DNA of 33,370 nt, taken from contig WKLE02000668.1 of NCBI GenBank assembly GCA_014885115.2, positions 1-33,370 of the forward strand. The letters run 5' to 3'. Positions 28,597 to 33,370 of this stretch are shown in pieces; position 1 is the stretch's first letter, and every line of letters begins with the position of its first letter. Source of the stretch: Asterionellopsis glacialis (taxonomy: Eukaryota; Bacillariophyta; Plagiogrammaphyceae; Rhaphoneidales; Asterionellopsidaceae). The notes below the pieces were generated by a model. That model was given only the letters and a program-made list of their open reading frames with translations. It was not told where the DNA came from and made no database searches. The position numbers and the translations under genes were made by a program.

Positions 28597-29688
28597 TTAA
28601 TCTTCTACCTCTGCTCCCTTGCAGTTCTCGTTTGCTTCTTTCTCGTGTCCCTTGTCCATTGTGGCTTTCTTCATCTTTTTCAATTTCGCATCATAGTGCT
28701 TGTTGCGAAAGGAAAAGCACAAGGACGGGCACATGTGATTCATGAACCATAACATCTTGTATGGATAGCCTGGTATTACCATGATGGCTTTGTTTTTGGT
28801 AACATGCTTGAGAGTCCTTTTAGCTAAAACTGCAGGATCAAGCGGATGAAAGGATTGCATGAATTTGTCAATTTCTTCTTTGGATTTCCCAAACCTACCA
28901 CCACCATCCAAAAGGGGTGTATTTACAACACCGGGACATAGCACAGAAACACGTACTCCATGTCTAGCAGCTTCCACACGTAGATTTGTAGACATGCCTA
29001 CGATTGCATATTTCGATGCTGCATATATGGAAAGTCCTTCAAGAAAGATAGAGGGTACGATACCGACTATACATGCAGTATTGATAATATGGCCAAAACC
29101 TTGGTCCTTCATGATGGGGTACACAGCATGAGTACCATTCAAAACACCTCGAAAATTAACATCCAGGACATAATTTGAATCTGCTACGCTAATCTTTTCA
29201 AATGGACCAAATATTCCTGTTCCAGCATTGTTGAACATGTAGTCAATACGTCCATAGGATTGCCAAGTTTCAGTCACTACTCTTTGAATGTCATTAAAGT
29301 TACGAACATCAACTTGATAAGTCTTTACTTTTGTTGCCATAGTTTTGTCCGCAAGCGTTGTAATGGTAGTGGTGGTTGTAGTGATGGTCTTGATACCTTT
29401 CTTGATGGTATTTGCAACTTGTTCGGCTGCATCCAATTGACGGTCCACAATAATAACTGCACGGGCTCCTCTGTTGGCAAGTTCTTCTACAAGTGCTTTA
29501 CCAATACCTGATGCGCCACCAGTAACAATGGATACAGAACCTTGGAAGTTTTTGTGACTACCACCACCACCAATACGACTATGAACAGACGATATTGATG
29601 TTTTTGTGTTTGCATCATTTATTGTTGGACTGACCTTATTTTTGTCAATCTTACTATGTTTGACCTGAGCTTGATTGTGATCTTCCAT
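28597..29688 (-). CDS. short-chain dehydrogenase/reductase with Cys at the catalytic Ser position
   Basis: 363 residues from the ATG at 29688; the frame is open a little further upstream but only with a non-ATG codon. A Lys/Asn/Thr-rich tail of about 45 residues precedes the Rossmann domain. TGGASGIG (56-63) binds the dinucleotide, and DRQLD after beta-2 suggests an acidic residue favouring NAD(H). NNAG is at 153-156 and YAASK at 222-226. The expected Ser in the NTAS segment is Cys206 (NTACIVG). PG near residue 250 and an extended C-terminal helix region follow, with a Lys-rich end. A Thr-rich insert (ITTTTTTITT) lies after beta-2. The substrate cannot be told; lipid or retinoid-like dehydrogenases share this layout. 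No clear organelle signal. It shares a 595-bp divergent promoter region with MsrB. Confidence 0.85.
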   Translation of the reverse strand: MEDHNQAQVKHSKIDKNKVSPTINDANTKTSISSVHSRIGGGGSHKNFQGSVSIVTGGASGIGKALVEELANRGARAVIIVDRQLDAAEQVANTIKKGIKTITTTTTTITTLADKTMATKVKTYQVDVRNFNDIQRVVTETWQSYGRIDYMFNNAGTGIFGPFEKISVADSNYVLDVNFRGVLNGTHAVYPIMKDQGFGHIINTACIVGIVPSIFLEGLSIYAASKYAIVGMSTNLRVEAARHGVRVSVLCPGVVNTPLLDGGGRFGKSKEEIDKFMQSFHPLDPAVLAKRTLKHVTKNKAIMVIPGYPYKMLWFMNHMCPSLCFSFRNKHYDAKLKKMKKATMDKGHEKEANENCKGAEVED

Positions 29689-30283
29689 TTTTACGTTTGT
29701 TGTAGTTTTGGTCAAGTTCTTTTCATTTCGTTGTTCTTGAGAATGGGACTCGAGAAAATATGTTCGACTTTTTTTTTAATGGGCAGAGAACAAGAACATG
29801 AGAGAAGCATCAGCATAACATGATGCCTTGTATCAGTACCAGTACAGCGTGTCATTCGGGTTCTCATTTATTTAATTTGTTGAATCGCTTAGGAGTAGGC
29901 AACGTACAGAGAAAGTAAATACCGGTAGGACTTTCGTTATGTTTGCGAGTACCGTAACGTGGGACTCTAGCTAGTTTGGGACTCTCTCTCTAGAGTAGAC
30001 ACTCTCTCTCTCTAGAGACTAGCTACTAGAGGAAGTCATACAGGCGTACGTACATATTATAGGAAATGGGCAAAAGTTAAGAATAACTTCAATCCTAAAT
30101 ATTCAACAGCTGTGATGTGTCTGACAAATATCTGACATCACAAACATGATATGTATCATACACAAAGACGCAGTGTCAGTCTTCTTCGGAATTGGCTAGC
30201 ATAAGTTTGAAAGTAACTTCCTTGGAGTCCTCATAAGCGAGAAAGGACGAACGCAAAAGGGTCAACGTTGAAAGACAATCATC
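29689..30283. other. divergent intergenic region between SDR and MsrB
   Basis: 595 bp holding both 5' flanks. The conspicuous part is a CT/AG-rich, CTAG-rich patch at 29964-30030. No RNA gene or small ORF of interest was seen. Confidence 0.6.
29964..30017. promoter_or_regulatory. cluster of CTCTAG/CTCTAGAG palindromes upstream of MsrB
   Basis: ACTCTAGCTAGT (29964-29975), CTCTAGAG (29988-29995) and CTCTAGAG (30010-30017) lie within 54 bp. The last two sit at the end of CT repeats, about 22 bp apart. ACTAGCTACTAGAG follows at 30018. Located 270-320 bp before the MsrB ATG and 275-330 bp before the SDR ATG. Regulatory role inferred from repetition. Confidence 0.35.
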
Positions 30284-31168
30284 ATGATTGGATCCATGAT
30301 AAAGATAACCACCAAACATTTTCTTGTCAGTATTACAACATTGTTCATTTTGTCATGTGATGCATTTGTTACAACAACCATAAAGCCATCCATAACAACG
30401 AAGAAACTGTCTCCACCATGTAGCAAACCTCAAAACGATGAACAATCGTCCTCATTCATGTTGTGCATGTCGAAATCGAATGATGTTTTTGAGAATAATA
30501 GCAACAATAATGAACAAGTTCAAGATTCGAAACGGCGTTTCTTTGTTACCAAAACCACTACAGTCACGGCAACTGCCATTGCAACTGCTATAACCACGAT
30601 GACGGGGAATCCGTCTGCATCCATGGCAGGTGCCATGGCCAGAAGATCACGTACCGATGGATATGAAGTTCAAAAACCCGAATCCGAATGGCAATCCATG
30701 TTGAGTCCTGTACAATATGATGTCTTACGTAACGGTGGCACCGAACGTCCGTACAGTTCCATCTTGGAAGGAGAAGAACGACCTGGCATTTATGTATGTG
30801 CTGGTTGTGGTACACCTCTCTTTGATTCCAAGGAAAAGTTTCACAGTGGTACCGGATGGCCATCCTTTGCACGGGGCATTAGTCCTGGTGTGGAAATCGA
30901 AGATGTCAACGCGGCAACTTTGAATTTGGTGGGTGCTGAATTGCGATGCAAGACATGTGGGGGGCATTTAGGTGATGTCTTTGCGGATGGTATTTTATTT
31001 GTGGGAACGCCTGCCTTTACAAGTGGAAAACGATATTGTATTGATGGTGCAGCACTTGCCTTTGTACCACAAGATGGGAGTGATCCAGTCATGGGTGATA
31101 AATCACCATTGCCTGTTAAAAAATCAGAACCCAGTTGGTTATCACCACCTAAGATCAATGCAAAGTAG
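30284..31168 (+). CDS. msrB: methionine-R-sulfoxide reductase with plastid, possibly thylakoid-lumen, presequence
   Basis: 294 residues. Signal peptide 1-27 ends SCDA, then F28, the plastid A-F motif; a Lys/Thr/Ser-rich transit stretch follows. Then KRRFFV (83-88) precedes a mildly hydrophobic run (TVTATAIATAITTM) ending in AGAMA (115-119), the layout of a twin-arginine lumenal signal with an AxA site. The MsrB domain runs from about 130 to 265: Zn ligands Cys172, Cys175, Cys222 and Cys225, FHSGTGWPSF, GGHLGDVF and RYC with the catalytic Cys252. GDVF where GHVF is usual is a small deviation. MsrB reduces the R epimer of methionine sulfoxide in proteins, using thioredoxin or a similar donor. 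The C-terminal tail is Pro/Lys/Ser-rich. Divergent from the SDR gene. Confidence 0.9.
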   Translation: MIGSMIKITTKHFLVSITTLFILSCDAFVTTTIKPSITTKKLSPPCSKPQNDEQSSSFMLCMSKSNDVFENNSNNNEQVQDSKRRFFVTKTTTVTATAIATAITTMTGNPSASMAGAMARRSRTDGYEVQKPESEWQSMLSPVQYDVLRNGGTERPYSSILEGEERPGIYVCAGCGTPLFDSKEKFHSGTGWPSFARGISPGVEIEDVNAATLNLVGAELRCKTCGGHLGDVFADGILFVGTPAFTSGKRYCIDGAALAFVPQDGSDPVMGDKSPLPVKKSEPSWLSPPKINAK

Positions 31169-31957
31169 GAGACACAATGACGGGGATCGAGAACCAGTAG
31201 CAAGCCTTTGGGTGCGTGTAGACGCACTTTTGCGTGCATTTTAACATTTTAGCCACTAAAATAAGAATTGCATGATTGCTATACGCAAAATTGGAATCTG
31301 GACTACTGCTAGTCTGGAGTATGTACCACAGAATACTTAACACTTCTGACGACTGTGTAACAAAGCCTTTTGAATCATCATCAATCTTCAAGAAACGAAC
31401 TTCCCCACAGATCGCAACAATGATCCATTTATTGGAGGAATTCAAAGTATAATAGACCAACAAATATTGCATCGAGCAACAACGGTATTAGACGATTTAT
31501 CCATCTTTTGGTGTTACTATTATGTAAATTTTCGTTGAGTGACAGTGGTGTTGGGATGACGATTGGAACAAAACACGGGTCGGTATTTTGAAGACGTCTT
31601 CTAGTATACTCCTTACATATCCTTCGTTGGGAAGGTCAAAAGTTGGATTAGACTATCACTGCGTGCACATGATTATGAGAACACTTGATGTAGAGACGAG
31701 GCATTGGTCCTACAATCATCTATGAGTGTGACCCTTGGGCAAACATAGAATCTTAATGATGACGAACTTGAAGACTTCAACAAAACAATCATCGAAACAT
31801 AAAAGACATTTGACAAGAAAGTATTTCAATTGCATTTTAAATGATTTTGTTTGGTTTTATTATGTTTATTTTGATTTCAGAAAAATAAATAACAAGATTT
31901 GGGGGGGGATTGGGGGTGCATGTGTAGAAGAAACGTGTATAATAAAGTAAACTTAAA
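31169..31957. other. intergenic sequence between convergent MsrB and Rab genes
   Basis: 789 bp that must hold both 3' ends. AATAAA-like words occur near 31883-31890 (plus) and a run of eight G near 31902. No ORF with a recognisable domain and no RNA gene seen. Confidence 0.55.
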
Positions 31958-32605
31958 TTACACGGTGGCACAGCACCCTCCCTTCTTCTTGTCATTGTCA
32001 GCGAGACTGATGGTCTGTCCTGCTGTGAGGGAAGGTTGGTTAGCTGCTTCTTCAGCAGCCATATTCCTACGAGACATGAGCCTGTAAATTTCAGTTAAAA
32101 TTCGCTGAAAGGCAGTGTCAACACCAGATGCATCCAAGGCAGAAGTTTCAATAAAGGCCAAATTGTGTTGTTCCGAAAAGGCCATGGCTTCATCAGTTTC
32201 AACAGCTCGTAAGTGACGTAAATCGGACTTGTTACCCACCAACATGACAACAATGTTGGCTTCAGCATGGTCACGAAGTTCCTTGAGCCAACGTTCGACA
32301 TTTTCAAAGGTGGAATGCTTGGAGATGTCGTACACTAACAAAGCACCGACAGCACCTCTGTAATAGGCAGACGTAATAGCACGATAACGTTCTTGACCGG
32401 CAGTATCCCAAATCTGTGCCTTGATGGTTTTACCCTCAGCTTGGATAGATTTGGTGGCAAATTCGACACCAATGGTAGATTTAGATTCAAGGTTGAACTC
32501 GTTACGGGTGAAACGACTTAGTAAGTTAGACTTTCCTACACCGGAATCACCAATCAAAACAACCTTAAAAAGGTAATCATACTCTTCATCAACTCGGGTT
32601 GCCAT
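31958..32605 (-). CDS. rab11: Rab11/RabA-type small GTPase
   Basis: 215 residues, single exon. It opens with [20 protein letters not shown], the Rab11 signature around the P-loop (GDSGVGKS, 19-26). Switch I contains [32 protein letters not shown] spans switch II; NKSDL is at 126-130 and ETSAL at 154-158. The C-terminal hypervariable region ends [10 protein letters not shown], a double-cysteine geranylgeranylation site (Cys211, Cys212) with three residues after it. Rab11 proteins direct recycling-endosome and post-Golgi traffic to the plasma membrane and, in dividing cells, to the cleavage zone. All nucleotide-binding residues are intact. Confidence 0.94.
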   Translation of the reverse strand: MATRVDEEYDYLFKVVLIGDSGVGKSNLLSRFTRNEFNLESKSTIGVEFATKSIQAEGKTIKAQIWDTAGQERYRAITSAYYRGAVGALLVYDISKHSTFENVERWLKELRDHAEANIVVMLVGNKSDLRHLRAVETDEAMAFSEQHNLAFIETSALDASGVDTAFQRILTEIYRLMSRRNMAAEEAANQPSLTAGQTISLADNDKKKGGCCATV

Positions 32606-33370
32606 TTTTGCAAATTATTTTTTCGTTTTGGGAAATTCTAAAAATTATAATGTAACAAACAGTAATTAACAACGGGAAAGCGTTCTAAAGCAGCGGTGAT
32701 TAGTCATGACCGGGTTGACGGCGGATATTGCAGAGAGGAGACCGAGAGATTGGAAAGAGAAAGAGAGGGAAAGCCAAAAAAATGACAGCCAAAAACGGAG
32801 AACAAATGCTTTGTGTTAGTTTGAACGTATTTCAATATGACAACGGCACATTTATCATCATCATCATTCAGTGCATCATACATGAGAATCTATTCTTGGA
32901 ACGAAACGCAAGTTACAAGGAAAAGAGCATAGGCATCGTTGGTCAAGAGTCTGAGCTGGGATGAACACAGTGCAGCATGCAGGTTCCTGCCAAAAAGTGA
33001 AAAAATTTGAAAAGAGGGGGGCAGCTCCGTGGCCGATATATATAAAATATATACGGACGTGAACATATATAAAACGAGTCGGCACGTGAATCGACTGTCG
33101 TGCAAAAGAGGGAATGGGGGAGCTTTCTCTCTGGAAACCCAACCATCGCAAGCATGGCTCCAAACAAGCAAGCAATGACGACGCATGTGCAGTGCCAACA
33201 ATGCTGTTCCTAACATCATATTGTCGTTGTTCTCTTTCACAACCGCAATCATTGTTCATCAAGGCATGTCTCGTTAACTCACTCACTTGACTCAAATAGT
33301 GCACACACTATTCAGGAAGATGACCAGAAGTACACGGAGAGCTCTAGACTAACAGACTACTGCGTGCTAG
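32606..33370. other. intergenic sequence, right edge
   Basis: Contains the Rab11 5' flank (A/T-rich 32606-32660). TATATAAAA-type words occur at 33038-33075, which could be TATA boxes of a gene outside the window. Minus-strand ORFs of up to 142 codons (32876-33304) overlap one another in several frames and carry no domain, so they are not called. Confidence 0.5.

Noticed and set aside
29689..29715. N-terminal extension of the SDR
   Set aside because: Would start at TTG; the first ATG is at 29688.
9434..31168. Functional cluster of plastid genes
   Set aside because: Four plastid-addressed products lie here, but they are on both strands, well separated and interleaved with unrelated genes, so chance neighbourhood is enough.
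32876..33304. 142-codon minus-strand ORF, with two more overlapping ORFs in other frames
   Set aside because: No domain, no homology I recognise, cysteine/histidine-rich translation typical of random reading, and overlapping frames equally open.
1..33370. tRNA genes, rRNA or CRISPR arrays
   Set aside because: I scanned for T-loop words such as GGTTCGA with matching stems and for regularly spaced repeats, and found none that fold or repeat properly; a covariance-model search would be the decisive test.

Overview
The window is nuclear DNA of a eukaryote with a complex (secondary) plastid, most likely a diatom or close stramenopile relative. Four genes (Obg, class 3 lipase, TGT, MsrB) begin with a signal peptide followed by an Ala-Phe or Ser-Phe cleavage motif, the bipartite plastid address typical of diatoms. 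Introns are few and short (133-159 bp, GT...AG), genes are monocistronic on both strands, and Asn/Ser/Thr/Gly-rich tracts are common. I cannot name the species.

Layout. 560-1799 (minus): secreted, probably surface-anchored glycoprotein. 1800-9433: about 7.6 kb without an intact gene. It holds GTAC-rich palindromic repeats around TACCTGG/CCAGGTA, a 50-bp tandem duplication, a decayed Crypton-like tyrosine recombinase (6643-7440, minus) and two hairpin-forming inverted repeats. 9434-11188 (minus): plastid Obg GTPase, divergent from 12067-16014 (plus), a 1315-residue type II membrane protein with a sugar-epimerase-like domain that has lost its catalytic Tyr, plus a large unrecognised C-terminal region. 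16015-17755: non-coding with a T-rich degenerate repeat. 17756-20507 (plus): plastid C2-like/class 3 lipase. 20991-21581 (plus): ARF GTPase, followed by a broken tandem copy at 22087. 22757-24532 (minus): tRNA-guanine transglycosylase. 25412-27061 (minus): mitochondrial cysteine desulfurase NFS1. 28597-29688 (minus): short-chain dehydrogenase with the catalytic Ser replaced by Cys. It is divergent from 30284-31168 (plus), a methionine-R-sulfoxide reductase whose presequence looks tripartite with a twin-arginine motif. 31958-32605 (minus): Rab11-type GTPase.

The genes do not form one pathway. Plastid upkeep (ribosome assembly GTPase, tRNA modification, lipid turnover, oxidised-protein repair), mitochondrial Fe-S supply and vesicle traffic (ARF, Rab11, a putative Golgi protein) simply lie side by side. 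The points most worth a second look are the membrane-anchored epimerase-like fusion, the predicted thylakoid-lumen MsrB, the SDR with Cys for Ser, the TGT with two possible targeting starts, the ARF pseudogene and the palindromic repeat field. I found no tRNA, rRNA or CRISPR array.
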